A DNA stretch of 64,000 bases from Ketobacter sp036337295 (GTDB taxonomy: Bacteria; Pseudomonadota; Gammaproteobacteria; Pseudomonadales; Ketobacteraceae), in assembly GCA_036337295.1 (NCBI GenBank), contig JAYZEN010000001.1, positions 1,054,001-1,118,000 of the forward strand. Direction: 5' to 3'. The notes under the pieces were generated by a model that saw nothing but the letters and a program-made list of their open reading frames with translations, was not told where the DNA came from and searched no databases. This document shows, one piece after another, positions 27,259-36,285 of this stretch; the stretch's first letter is position 1, and each line of letters begins with the position of its first letter. Made by a program: the position numbers and the translations under genes.

Positions 27259-27359
27259 AGCTTCCTTGTATCACGGGGATGGCTTGCTACAGAATCGAAT
27301 AGAAACTGTGCCCATTATACTGATTTATGATGCGGAGTCGTGACAGGTTAGTATCCCGG

Positions 27360-28274
27360 TCAGAAGTCGAACCCCACACCAATGTGATACACCCAGGGGT
27401 CCACTGTCACATTGACACTGGCATCCCCCACTTCCGCCGGACTGTAGGTGGGCAGCTCCGGGGTCTCCACCCAGATGTCTTTCACCGTGGCTTCGGCTTC
27501 CAGGCCGCCGATGAACTTCACATCAAAGTTCACCCACCAGTCCTTATAGAAGTTGTACTCCACACCCCCCTGCACCACATAACCGAGCACATCATCGATT
27601 TCCAGTTCCGGCTCCCCCACCGCCGTCAGCACCGGATTGGTGACCTCGGAATCGTAGGTGATCATGTAAGACAGGCCGCCGCCGATATAGGGCCGCAGGG
27701 GCTTGTCCATCAGGAAGCGATAGACCACGGTCACCACCGGCGGCAGCACCTTGCTTTCCCCGAATTGGGAGCCCAACGGCTCCACCCCGGTGGGTATGTT
27801 GCCCAGGGCATAGGGGGCAATGGATTCATCCTTAAGGGTGCCTTCCGCCTCAAACTCCACCGTAAAGGGCAGTGCCAGCACGGTTTCGATGGACCACTGG
27901 CCCCGATCCCAGGGCAACCGGTAACCCAGGACAGCCGACGGGAAGCTCACCGGATTCACCGACGCTCCGGAGCCCTCAATAGGGCCGCTGCTGATGGCCA
28001 GGGTGGTGGGTGAATCCGAGGGCACGTCCAGGCTCACCTCGTCGCTGAAGGAATCCGGTTGCAATGAGGTGTAGCCAGCCCGGAAATAGAAGGGTTTGGC
28101 ACCGGGTTCCAGGCCCAGGGTATTGGTTTTGAAACGGTCCCAGTAATTGGCCTGGCCCTCAATCTGGTCCGCAACCGGTTGCTCTACGGCCGCCACCACC
28201 GGGCCACTGACGATGGCCGTCAACATTACTGCCAACATTTCCGCTAAACAGGCGGATGACATTAACCTATTCAT
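27360..28274 (-). CDS. OmpW-like outer-membrane protein
   Basis: 304 residues with a signal peptide (about 1-28) and a beta-barrel pattern of alternating residues that ends in GVGFDF, a typical outer-membrane C-terminal Phe. The segments FYFRAGYTSLQP and PYIGGGLSYMITYDSEV followed by GVEYNFYKDWWVNFDVKFI match OmpW-type eight-strand barrels that import small hydrophobic compounds. The family is usually about 200-230 residues; the extra length is in the N-terminal half. It follows the Ig-like lipoprotein gene by ten bases, with AAGGAGG overlapping that stop, so the two form an operon. Confidence 0.82.
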   Translation of the reverse strand: MNRLMSSACLAEMLAVMLTAIVSGPVVAAVEQPVADQIEGQANYWDRFKTNTLGLEPGAKPFYFRAGYTSLQPDSFSDEVSLDVPSDSPTTLAISSGPIEGSGASVNPVSFPSAVLGYRLPWDRGQWSIETVLALPFTVEFEAEGTLKDESIAPYALGNIPTGVEPLGSQFGESKVLPPVVTVVYRFLMDKPLRPYIGGGLSYMITYDSEVTNPVLTAVGEPELEIDDVLGYVVQGGVEYNFYKDWWVNFDVKFIGGLEAEATVKDIWVETPELPTYSPAEVGDASVNVTVDPWVYHIGVGFDF

Positions 28275-28284
28275 ACTCGCCTCC

Positions 28285-31200
28285 TTATTTGCGGCCTTTG
28301 AGTGGGTTACCGATTAAACGCAACTGCATGGCGTTGGCCTCAATGGCCATCTTGATGGCGCCGTTGCCCGCGATGGAAGACACGTTGATCACCAGTTCGA
28401 TGGCGCCCACATTCATTTGCTCGATCAGGATGCGGCCGTCCTCCAGGAAGGTGACGGGGCCTTTCACAATGGCCGTCAGCGGCAGGCTGTGCAGGTTGTG
28501 GTTCACCGCAATCAGGCCACCCAGCAATGGAATATCCACCTCGATCTCCATGTCCGGGGCATCCATGTACAAGTCGAGCTGGGCAATGAACTGGGGCTGC
28601 TCCTCCCCCGCCTCCTGCACAATGTAACCCGTCACCGGCTCGCCACCGGATTCCCGCAGGCGCAGGATGCTGAGCCCGGTTTCCACATCGGCGATGGGAA
28701 TGGTAATCCCCAGCACCCGGGCGGAGGAATCCATGGTAATGGAGGTGCCATACAGGATGCCAGGATGCACCTGCACCGGAATCTGGCTGTCGCCGGTCAA
28801 GGTCATGCCCCAGAGAGCACCATCAATGGCGAGGGGTTCCGGTTCCCCCACGGTGACCGGCAAGGCGCCGCTGAGGTAGATGTTGGCCTGGGGAATCACG
28901 CTGCCGCCGGGCAGATCCAGGAACTCAGCGCGGGTAATGATGCCGTTGGTGATGCCATCCAGGTCCAGGGGCACAATCACCACCCCGGCGCTGTTCTCAC
29001 TGTGCCCGGTTTCACTGCCGTCCACATGGCCATTACCGTTGAGGTCGGTGTAGGGCTGCAACTGCAGGGGCAGAAACACATCGTTGTTGGCCGCCACGGC
29101 GGTGAAGGTGTTGACGATGTTGCCGCCACCGGCATCCCCGGACTGGCCACCATTGAGAGGGTCAGGGTTCAGCGGACGCCCGTTGCTGCCGCAGATTTCC
29201 CCGGCATCACAACTGGTATTGCCTCCCGGCACCAGGGTCACCCGATACTGGGTGCCTTCGCTCCAGGGCTGGGTGGGTGTGAATTTGAAACTGCGGGTGT
29301 CGGCGATCAGGGAGCCTTCCACCACCCCCACACAGCTGCCGCCGCTCAGTTCTTCAATGCGCACCGCGCCGCTGCCACAGGCGCTGCCCAGCACCAGGGT
29401 GGACGCGTTCATGGGCTGGGTGAAGTACACCTCCAGATGACCATCTGACGGCAGAGTGAAAGGCAGGTAGCGTTCATCCCCGGAGTTTCCGCCCACGCAG
29501 CGCCCGGCAAAATTCGCATCGCCGCCGGTGAGGTTACAGGCGGCACCGTTATAGACGCTGGTCACCATGGGGCCGACACTGGTGGCACCCGGGTTTTCCG
29601 TGTTGAAGGTGATCACCCCGCTGCCGCCGGTGGCATCCCCCACATCCAGGGACAGCCCATTGCCGGACAGATCTTCCAGAGCACCCAGGCTGATCTGGTA
29701 TTGCTTGTTGTAGCTGAGCGGCGTATTGGGTTGCAGCAGCACGGTGCTGCCGTCCCAGGCCAATTGGAAAGGCACGGCTCCCCCATCGGTGACGTTGGTC
29801 AGCACGATCTGATCCTGGGGGTCCACGCCGGCATTGTTGATGGGTTCGCTGAAGATCAGTGACAACTCGTCCCCCACCGGAAAATCGGTACTGCCGCTGG
29901 CAGGATACGCCGCGGTGATCAGCGGGGCGGTCAGGTCCGGCTCCGGCACGGACACCAGATCAGACTGGATGCCCAACACCAGATGAGCGGGCGCCTGATC
30001 CAGGCCCAGCAGATCCATCTCCAGAGTACGCACGCTTTCGATGTAGAGCGTGCCATCGCTGATGCGGGCGGTACCGGTGGCCTGAATGTGTGGGATGGTC
30101 TGGTTCAGCACCGCATTGCCGGTGGGGTCTGCACTGGTGAGCGCCAGATCGAAAATCAGGTACACAAACACTGGCGACCTGGCGTCATCCACCTGGGTGC
30201 TGTAGGGCCGGTAGGGGTTGCGGTCCATATAGCCGGTCACATCGGTGATGAAACTGGCGGTGATGTCCCCGGTCTGCAGGTTGGCGGGCACCGCACCCCC
30301 CAACGCCAGGTCCAGGCCGGTGATGGGCAGCGATGCGCCCTTGCGAATCACAAACGGAATCAGGCCGCCAAAGGCACTGGGGTCAGCCAGGCGCGCCTCC
30401 AATGTGGCATCCCGCAGATTGATGTCATTGCTGCCGATAAGGGGAGAATACAGGTCGATGGCGTTGAGCGGGCGCCCGGTCAGGCGCGAAGCCTGGGGGA
30501 AGCCGGCTTCGCCAAAGGCCGCCGTGGTATTGAAGCGCTGGGTAATGACACAACCGCAACTGTTGGAATCCTCGGGCACCATCTCATAGGTCACCGGATT
30601 CACGGTTTCGCCGTTAAGGTCGGTGATTCCGGCATTCAGGCGCAGGCGATAGGTGACGCCGGGGGCCAGGTCTGCCTCCGGGTCAAAGCTGATGTGCTGC
30701 TTGCGCACCACCAGCGAACCGGGCACCAGGGTTTCGGTGGCACCGTCCACACTGACAAAGGCAAAGGGGCTGTTGGCCACATCGGTGGCGTCAATGCGTA
30801 CGCTTTTCTCATCCAGGGGCTCGCTGAATTCCACCCGGATGGTGGAGAAATCCATCATGGGGTAGCGGGGCTCGGGCGGTGACGGCAGAACACTGGAATA
30901 GACGTCCGGGTCCTCGCCGTTAATGGCCGTCACGGTGGGCGCCACACTCGGCACCGGATCGGTGCGGCTGGTAAGGAAGGTCACCAGGGGCGAGCTAATG
31001 GAAAGGTTGGAGGCACCCCCGCCAATCACCGCGTTGGAAACATACAGCTCATAGCGGGTGCCCTGTTGCAACTGATCGGTTTCGAACTGCACCACCGCGC
31101 CACTGACACTGGGCGCGATGGGCACCACCGAGTTGCCAGGTCCGATCAGGCAGAAGTTGCCACTGACATTGCCGCTGCCGTCCACGCTGCAGGCAGCCGC

Positions 31201-31419
31201 CACCGCCGCGGCACTGGCATTGCGGCTGAAGGTGGCATAAAACCGCGTGCCCAGTGGCACATCCGTCTGGCCATCCAAGGGGTAGGTGAAGATCACACCG
31301 TGGGACAGGGCCGGCGGTTCATAGGCGTCGCCGCTCCCGCCGCCACCGCAACCGGCCAGCATCAACAGCGCCGGCAAGGCACATCCGATCAGGTATTTGG
31401 GAATTGAAAACTGCTTCAT
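28285..31419 (-). CDS. Ig-like (Big_5) repeat lipoprotein
   Basis: About 1044 residues. The N-terminus is a lipoprotein signal (LIGCALPALLMLAGCGGGG, lipobox LAGC), so it is anchored to a membrane, probably the outer one. Several SbsA-type Ig-like (Big_5) units are visible, each with a 'YPLDGQTDVP...FYATFSRN' or 'PASGSTDFPVGDELSLIFSEPI' pattern, at about residues 45, 180, 540 and 690. A C-terminal soluble domain has PLLGGLIAVNHNLHSLPLTAIVKGPVTFLEDGR. I chose the ATG at 31419 since the lipobox fits it; 39 in-frame residues upstream are without a signal. It forms an operon with the OmpW-like gene. A surface adhesion or scaffold role is only a guess. Confidence 0.82.
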   Translation of the reverse strand: MKQFSIPKYLIGCALPALLMLAGCGGGGSGDAYEPPALSHGVIFTYPLDGQTDVPLGTRFYATFSRNASAAAVAAACSVDGSGNVSGNFCLIGPGNSVVPIAPSVSGAVVQFETDQLQQGTRYELYVSNAVIGGGASNLSISSPLVTFLTSRTDPVPSVAPTVTAINGEDPDVYSSVLPSPPEPRYPMMDFSTIRVEFSEPLDEKSVRIDATDVANSPFAFVSVDGATETLVPGSLVVRKQHISFDPEADLAPGVTYRLRLNAGITDLNGETVNPVTYEMVPEDSNSCGCVITQRFNTTAAFGEAGFPQASRLTGRPLNAIDLYSPLIGSNDINLRDATLEARLADPSAFGGLIPFVIRKGASLPITGLDLALGGAVPANLQTGDITASFITDVTGYMDRNPYRPYSTQVDDARSPVFVYLIFDLALTSADPTGNAVLNQTIPHIQATGTARISDGTLYIESVRTLEMDLLGLDQAPAHLVLGIQSDLVSVPEPDLTAPLITAAYPASGSTDFPVGDELSLIFSEPINNAGVDPQDQIVLTNVTDGGAVPFQLAWDGSTVLLQPNTPLSYNKQYQISLGALEDLSGNGLSLDVGDATGGSGVITFNTENPGATSVGPMVTSVYNGAACNLTGGDANFAGRCVGGNSGDERYLPFTLPSDGHLEVYFTQPMNASTLVLGSACGSGAVRIEELSGGSCVGVVEGSLIADTRSFKFTPTQPWSEGTQYRVTLVPGGNTSCDAGEICGSNGRPLNPDPLNGGQSGDAGGGNIVNTFTAVAANNDVFLPLQLQPYTDLNGNGHVDGSETGHSENSAGVVIVPLDLDGITNGIITRAEFLDLPGGSVIPQANIYLSGALPVTVGEPEPLAIDGALWGMTLTGDSQIPVQVHPGILYGTSITMDSSARVLGITIPIADVETGLSILRLRESGGEPVTGYIVQEAGEEQPQFIAQLDLYMDAPDMEIEVDIPLLGGLIAVNHNLHSLPLTAIVKGPVTFLEDGRILIEQMNVGAIELVINVSSIAGNGAIKMAIEANAMQLRLIGNPLKGRK

Positions 31420-31650
31420 AAAGGTGGGACTCGTTACTTTCACTTGTGCTTGTTTTGCGGCGCTCCGCCAGAGAATAACCCGGACCACTCCTGGTCGAGA
31501 TTTGATCAAGTCAGGTTCTTTAAATATGGTAGACAAGCTGAATATTCGCCAGTTTATTGGGCACGGCGGGGGCGGGCGCTCTTGATTGACGCACTGAATC
31601 GGTAGACACTAGGGCGTTGTAGTGCCAAAAAGAATAAGCAGAGGGCGGAA

Positions 31651-32247
31651 ATGAACAAAACACTCATGATGGGCAGCCTGGTATTGGCTAGCCTAATTTT
31701 TCAAGGCTGCACCAATACCGTTAAATACGACGACACTCCCGCCGCCAAAACCGTCCAGAAAGAGGTCAAGGACGACGCCATCAGCAACAGCGCGGTGGCC
31801 ATGCTCGAAGCCATGCTGGCGGATGACCAGGTGCAACAGGCCACCAAAAGTTCCCGCCCCAAGCTGGCGGTGTTTGGCCTGATCAACTTCACCTATGACA
31901 AAGTGGATCTTGCGTCCATCAATGGCCAACTCATGAACGAGCTGAATAAGGCAAACCGTTTCCGCTTTGCCGATCAAGGGGCCATGGCCAAGGAAAGCGA
32001 GCGCTGGAAAGGCAGCCTCTACCAACTGTTTGAAGACGCCACCAGCGGCGAGTCCCTGGCCACTGCCGTCGACGCCGACTATTTGCTGGTGGGGGAAATC
32101 AGCAACGTCATCCGCACCGAACCAAAGCAGAAGAAGACCTTCTACCGGATTAGCCTGAAACTGCTGGACCAGGACAGTGGGCAGTACATCTGGCAACAAC
32201 AGCAGGAACTGCTGAAGAGCGAGAAAAACATCGTCTATGGCATCTGA
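31651..32247 (+). CDS. lpoB: LpoB-family penicillin-binding protein activator
   Basis: 198 residues. A lipoprotein signal (VLASLIFQGC, Cys at about 20) is followed by the LpoB-type globular domain (KLAVFGLINFTYDKVDLASINGQLMNELNKANRFRF, later DADYLLVGEISNVIR and TFYRISLKLLDQDSGQYIWQQ). In Escherichia coli the outer-membrane lipoprotein LpoB reaches through the periplasm and stimulates PBP1b. The linker here is short. The gene is not next to a PBP gene and follows a divergent Ig-like lipoprotein gene by about 230 bases. The family is assigned from the domain pattern, and orthology to LpoB rather than another member is less sure. Confidence 0.78.
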   Translation: MNKTLMMGSLVLASLIFQGCTNTVKYDDTPAAKTVQKEVKDDAISNSAVAMLEAMLADDQVQQATKSSRPKLAVFGLINFTYDKVDLASINGQLMNELNKANRFRFADQGAMAKESERWKGSLYQLFEDATSGESLATAVDADYLLVGEISNVIRTEPKQKKTFYRISLKLLDQDSGQYIWQQQQELLKSEKNIVYGI

Positions 32248-32253
32248 CCGGCC

Positions 32254-32421
32254 CTAACAGGGTCTGTCCTTGCCTGGGGCAATCTCCATCACACACATCG
32301 GCACCGCCGCCCGCACGTCGCGGTGCTGATCCAGCGCCCGTAAACCAAATACCAGCAGCGCCAGTAACAGCACTGCGGTATACCATTCATTACGCCATCG
32401 CGGCCTGGTTTCCCACTTCAT
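32254..32421 (-). CDS. Small single-pass membrane protein, 55 residues
   Basis: ATG at 32421 has AGGAG at a normal distance upstream on the minus strand. The reading frame ends at TAG (32254-32256), seven bases from the stop of the convergent LpoB gene. The peptide has a basic, Trp-rich N-terminus (MKWETRPRWRNEW), one membrane helix (YTAVLLLALLVFGLRAL) and a charged tail ending in Cys. The helix, the good ribosome binding site and the fit into the gap support it. Homologues cannot be checked here. The remaining 187 bases up to the response regulator hold a perfect 6-bp-arm hairpin (CTCCCG/CGGGAG, 32533-32547). Confidence 0.6.
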   Translation of the reverse strand: MKWETRPRWRNEWYTAVLLLALLVFGLRALDQHRDVRAAVPMCVMEIAPGKDRPC

Positions 32422-32608
32422 GATTCGCTCCTGAAGACATCACATTCCGCTCCAGTAAACCGCGCTGCTGTGGCCAGGCGGGGCCGAACCGGTGACCAGG
32501 CACTGATCAATTATGATGAATTGTGGCAGGGACTCCCGCCCCGGGAGGACTGAGGTACACTTAAGCCATCCACCCCCGCAACAGCAACCCCGTTGGGTAA
32601 CCGAGGTT

Positions 32609-33313
32609 ATGGCCAAACACATTGCACTGATCGAAGACGAAGCCGCCATCCGCGAAAACTACACAATGTTCCTGCAAAGCCAGGGCTACGAAATCAGCAC
32701 TTACGACTCCCGCCCCGCCGCCCTGGCCGGATTGCGCCAGCGGCTGCCGGACATGGCGGTGATCGACATCGGTCTGCAGGATGAAATTGAAGGGGGCTTT
32801 GACCTGTGCCGGGAGCTGCGGCAACTGGCCCCGCACCTGCCGATCCTGTTCCTGACCGCCCGCGACAGTGAGCTGGACGCCATTTCCGGACTGCGGCTGG
32901 GGGCCGACGACTACCTGACCAAGGACATCAGCCTGCCCCATCTGTCCGCCCGCATCACCGCACTGTTCCGCCGCCTGGACGCACTGAATCAGCCGCGCCA
33001 GGAGGATAACCGCCTGCAACGCAGTGCGCTGCTGATGGACCTGGACCGCTTCCACGCCCGCTGGCAGGAACACCCCCTGGACCTGACCCTGACTGAATTC
33101 TGGATCGTTCACGCCCTGGTGAAGCACCCGGGCCACGTGAAGAACCGGCAACAGTTGATGGACGCCGCCAGCGTGGTGCTGGATGACAACACCATCACCT
33201 CCCACATCAAGCGCATCCGTCGCAAGTTCAACCAGATCGATCCCGCGTTCGACGCCATCCAGACCGTCTACGGCATGGGCTACCGCTGGCATCAGCCGGG
33301 ACTGGGGGACTAA
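32609..33313 (+). CDS. pdsR: Response regulator, 'proteobacterial dedicated sortase system' type
   Basis: 234 residues. Receiver domain with acidic residues in LIEDE, phosphoacceptor Asp53 in VIDIG and Lys in LTKDI, then a winged-helix OmpR-like output domain (LTLTEFWIVHALVKHPGHVKNRQQLMD and TITSHIKRIRRKF). The output block TITSHIKRIRRKF matches regulators of the dedicated-sortase type (TIGR03787-like). The ATG at 32609 fits the receiver start, and the kinase gene follows four bases after the stop. In that family the kinase and regulator sit beside a sortase and its single substrate. No sortase gene is visible in this window, so the target here is open. Symbol by family, not by proven orthology. 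Confidence 0.72.
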   Translation: MAKHIALIEDEAAIRENYTMFLQSQGYEISTYDSRPAALAGLRQRLPDMAVIDIGLQDEIEGGFDLCRELRQLAPHLPILFLTARDSELDAISGLRLGADDYLTKDISLPHLSARITALFRRLDALNQPRQEDNRLQRSALLMDLDRFHARWQEHPLDLTLTEFWIVHALVKHPGHVKNRQQLMDAASVVLDDNTITSHIKRIRRKFNQIDPAFDAIQTVYGMGYRWHQPGLGD

Positions 33314-33316
33314 CGC

Positions 33317-35347
33317 TTGCGACTGCACACCCAGCTGCTGCTGGTCTCCCTCACCACCCTGTTGTTGCCCTGGGCCGGTTGCCATTACGCCCGGGAAATG
33401 GAACAGGCACTGCGGGAGAGCCAGCGCCAGGCCCTGCAGCAGCAGGCCGGTGTGCTGGGTCAGCTGGTGCAGACCAGCGAGCTGCCCGCCAACCTGCCGG
33501 ATGCCGTGTTTTACACCGCCCGCCGCTATCAACCGGTGCAGGTGGACGGCTACGGCGACGACTGGCAGAGCCACCCGGTGCACACCCTGGCTCCCGGTAT
33601 CCGCTTGCAGCAAGCCCTGTTCGGGGAGCGCCTGTACCTGTTTGCCCAGGTGGAGACCCCCCGCATTCAATATTTCAACCCCGGGCTTGAATTCGACCGG
33701 AGCGATCACCTGCGCTTCACCACCCACGACGGCCAGGTGCAGCGGCAGTGGGTGCTGTTCACCAGCGGCCCGGGGCAATTGCAGGCACAACAATGGTTCC
33801 GCCAGCAAAAGAGCCTGCACCCCATGCAGGACATGCAGGTCTGGTGGCAGGAAACCCATGATGGCTTTAATGTGGAGCTCAGTGTCGCGGCCCAGGACCT
33901 GCTCTCGCACTTGGTGCTGGAGTTTTACCAGGCCGACGCCAGCGGCCCGGCACAGCGGGTAGCCACGACCCTGCAACCGGAGCGGGGCTGGGGGGATTTC
34001 TGGCTCAAGCCGCTGCCGGCTCTGGCCCCGCTGCTGCAGGCACAGCGCAATGAGGAGCTGGACGCCGTGGTCCTGAGTCCGGCGGGGTGGCCCCTGTCCC
34101 CGCAGCAGGACTGGGTCTCCCACCCGGTGGACATTCCGCCCCCCACCGACCCGGAAAACCTGCTCAATCAGGGCCTGGGCCGTTTCTATCGGCTTTTAAT
34201 CGACGTACTGACCCCCAGTGGCAGCCAACAGCCCTGGCCCCTGGCCCAGGAAGAACTCAGCGCCAGCCAGGACCGCTTTATGCTGGACAGTCTGCAACTC
34301 CAGCATCGGCCCCAGGCCGGCTGGTACCAACTGCCGGAGCGGCAACAGTCCGCCCTGCTGGTGAGCCAGCCGCTGCTGCATGAAGGCAACCTGCTGGGCT
34401 ACCTGCTGCTGTCCCAGACCGGGGAGGCCCTGATCAGCCTGACCAACGAGGCCCTGCGCCGGGTCACCACCCTCACCCTGGGAGTACTGGTGCTGGTGAT
34501 CCTGATCCTGGTGCTGTTTGCCAGCAGCCTGTCCTGGCGCATCCGCCGGCTCAATCAGGCGGCCCAGCAGGCCATCAGCCCCGACGGCCGGGTCGAGCCC
34601 TTTGCCGCCTCCCGCCGGGACGATGAAATCGGCGACCTTTCCCGCAGTTACCAGGATCTGCTGCAGCGGGTGCGGGGCTATACAGACTACCTGGAAACCC
34701 TCAACGGCAAACTGGCCCATGAGCTGCGCACCCCCCTGGCCATCGTCAAATCCTCCCTCGAGCTGGCCCAGACCCAGGCGGACAACGGACCTTATCTGCA
34801 GCGGGCGGAAGACGGCATTGAACGCCTGCGCCAGATCCTGTCCGCCATGAGCGAGGCCAGCCGGGTGGAACAGACCATCCAGCACAGCGAGCGCACCCGC
34901 TTTGATCTGGTGCCCCTGCTGCAGGACCTGACCCGTGCCTATGGGGATACCTACTCCGGGCACCAGTTCTACAGCGTTATTACGCCCACCAGCGCCCCAC
35001 TGGAAGGCAGCCCGGAACTGATGGCACAACTGCTGGATAAGCTGGTGGATAACGCCCGCAGCTTCACCCCAGTCGGGGGCCGCATCGGCCTGGGCCTGCA
35101 GCGACATCAACAGCGTTGGCAGCTGTGGGTGCGGAATGAGGGGTCACAACTGCCGGCGGGCCTGGGCCAGCAGCTGTTCGACTCCCTGGTTTCCCGCCGC
35201 GACGGCGGCCACAAAGGTGACGCCCCCCACCTGGGCCTGGGACTGTATATCGTGCGCCTGATCGCCGAAGCCCACGGCGGGCAGGTGCGAGCGGCGAATC
35301 TGGCGGATGGGCGGGGGGTGGAATTCTCTGTCTCCCTGCCGGTTTAG
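33317..35347 (+). CDS. pdsS: Sensor histidine kinase, 'proteobacterial dedicated sortase system' type
   Basis: 676 residues, starting at TTG. Membrane helices lie at residues about 5-20 and 377-400 (TLGVLVLVILILVLFASSL), enclosing a large periplasmic sensor with an NVELSVAAQDLLSHLVLEF block. HAMP, HisKA with phosphorylation site His468 in KLAHELRTPLA, and the ATPase with the N-box LDKLVDNAR and LGLGLYIVRL follow. Length and order match the kinases of the dedicated sortase system (TIGR03785-like). It is coupled to the response regulator gene upstream. The periplasmic signal is unknown. Confidence 0.72.
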   Translation: MRLHTQLLLVSLTTLLLPWAGCHYAREMEQALRESQRQALQQQAGVLGQLVQTSELPANLPDAVFYTARRYQPVQVDGYGDDWQSHPVHTLAPGIRLQQALFGERLYLFAQVETPRIQYFNPGLEFDRSDHLRFTTHDGQVQRQWVLFTSGPGQLQAQQWFRQQKSLHPMQDMQVWWQETHDGFNVELSVAAQDLLSHLVLEFYQADASGPAQRVATTLQPERGWGDFWLKPLPALAPLLQAQRNEELDAVVLSPAGWPLSPQQDWVSHPVDIPPPTDPENLLNQGLGRFYRLLIDVLTPSGSQQPWPLAQEELSASQDRFMLDSLQLQHRPQAGWYQLPERQQSALLVSQPLLHEGNLLGYLLLSQTGEALISLTNEALRRVTTLTLGVLVLVILILVLFASSLSWRIRRLNQAAQQAISPDGRVEPFAASRRDDEIGDLSRSYQDLLQRVRGYTDYLETLNGKLAHELRTPLAIVKSSLELAQTQADNGPYLQRAEDGIERLRQILSAMSEASRVEQTIQHSERTRFDLVPLLQDLTRAYGDTYSGHQFYSVITPTSAPLEGSPELMAQLLDKLVDNARSFTPVGGRIGLGLQRHQQRWQLWVRNEGSQLPAGLGQQLFDSLVSRRDGGHKGDAPHLGLGLYIVRLIAEAHGGQVRAANLADGRGVEFSVSLPV

Positions 35348-35397
35348 GGTCTATGCTTAATCCTGCACAATAGACAAAAAAACAACGAGATAGCCCT

Positions 35398-35751
35398 ATG
35401 TCCAACCACAATGAGTCCAGCCACGAAGAACGCCGCAGCGCCCCCCGCTCCCCTATCGAGGACACACTCTTCATTGAGTCCATTTCCTCCAGCCAGATCA
35501 GCATGGTGGAACCGGCTACCGCCAACGCCATCAATGCCTCCCACACCGGACTGCAGGTGGAACTGGATTTTGCGGTGCTCGAGCGTGCAGAAATCGCCCT
35601 CTGGATCAATTCGGACGCCGGCGATCGCACCCTCATCAGTGGCATCGTACGCTGGATTCAACCCACCGAACGGGACACCTATCTGGTGGGCATCGAACTG
35701 GACGAGGCGTCCGTACCGGCCATCAGCAGCTGGCTGAAAAGCATCCGTTAA
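35398..35751 (+). CDS. PilZ-domain protein
   Basis: 117 residues, a stand-alone PilZ domain. The c-di-GMP-binding signature is visible as RRSAPRSP at the N-terminus (RxxxR form) and a degenerate NASHTGLQVE in place of D/NxSxxG. The remainder forms the beta-barrel (LISGIVRWIQPTERDTYLVGIELDE). It probably binds c-di-GMP or a partner protein in the cytoplasm, with a role in motility, adhesion or exopolysaccharide control. It lies 50 bases after the histidine kinase gene in the same direction. The missing Asp/Asn in the second motif may weaken binding. Confidence 0.8.
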   Translation: MSNHNESSHEERRSAPRSPIEDTLFIESISSSQISMVEPATANAINASHTGLQVELDFAVLERAEIALWINSDAGDRTLISGIVRWIQPTERDTYLVGIELDEASVPAISSWLKSIR

Positions 35752-35883
35752 CACAGCTTAACGTAACTGCAGGCAAGGGATGCTTGCCTACCCCCCCTCC
35801 TTTTGATCAAATAGCCAAAACAACAACAAGTACACGGCGTTCACTTCACGGCGTCCATAACAAAAGCACCAAGAGGGAGTTTC

Positions 35884-36237
35884 ATGAAGACCCTAATTGC
35901 ACTCACCACAGCGGGGATACTGCTGAGCGGTTGCAGTAGTTCTGTGGTTGATCCTCAGGATGACCCTATCGTAACGGACCTGACCGGCAAGCCGGTGGAG
36001 TACGTGGAAAAGAAGTTGGGCCTGCCCAACAAGCGTGACGAGACCCGTTCCGGGTCCATGGTCTGGGTTTATCTGGACCGGCAAAAAGGCATGAGCGCCA
36101 AAGAGTGCTCAGTGACCCTGTCCATTCGCAATAAAGTGATTGAAAACGTGGTGGTGAAAAGTGACGATCAGTCCCTGTTCTCCATCATGAGCAGCTCCTG
36201 CTCCCGCATCCGCAAGGATCTGGGTTTGACTTCCTGA
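35884..36237 (+). CDS. Small lipoprotein
   Basis: 117 residues. The lipoprotein signal ends in ILLSGC (lipobox LSGC). The mature part (PVEYVEKKLGLPNKRDETRSGSMVWVYL) resembles the SmpA/OmlA-type fold with a helix and a 'GxP..' turn, but is too divergent to name. The gene is preceded by AAGAGGGAG and followed by a strong stem-loop. Its function is unknown. Confidence 0.75.
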   Translation: MKTLIALTTAGILLSGCSSSVVDPQDDPIVTDLTGKPVEYVEKKLGLPNKRDETRSGSMVWVYLDRQKGMSAKECSVTLSIRNKVIENVVVKSDDQSLFSIMSSSCSRIRKDLGLTS

Positions 36238-36245
36238 TCACACCA

Positions 36246-36280
36246 ATGGCAACGGGGTCCATTCCAGACCCCATTGCCAT
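36246..36280. terminator. Bidirectional terminator-like stem-loop
   Basis: A 14-base stem (ATGGCAACGGGGTC / GACCCCATTGCCAT) with one mismatch and a 7-base loop lies between the convergent lipoprotein and DUF349 genes. No T-run follows on either strand, so it may act as a 3'-end barrier for both transcripts. Confidence 0.6.
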
Positions 36281-36285
36281 CGACA

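Noticed and set aside
26020..27330. Long open frame of 436 codons opposite the DUF748 gene
   Set aside because: Antisense shadow of a real gene; composition is His/Gln/Gly-rich and no family is recognisable.
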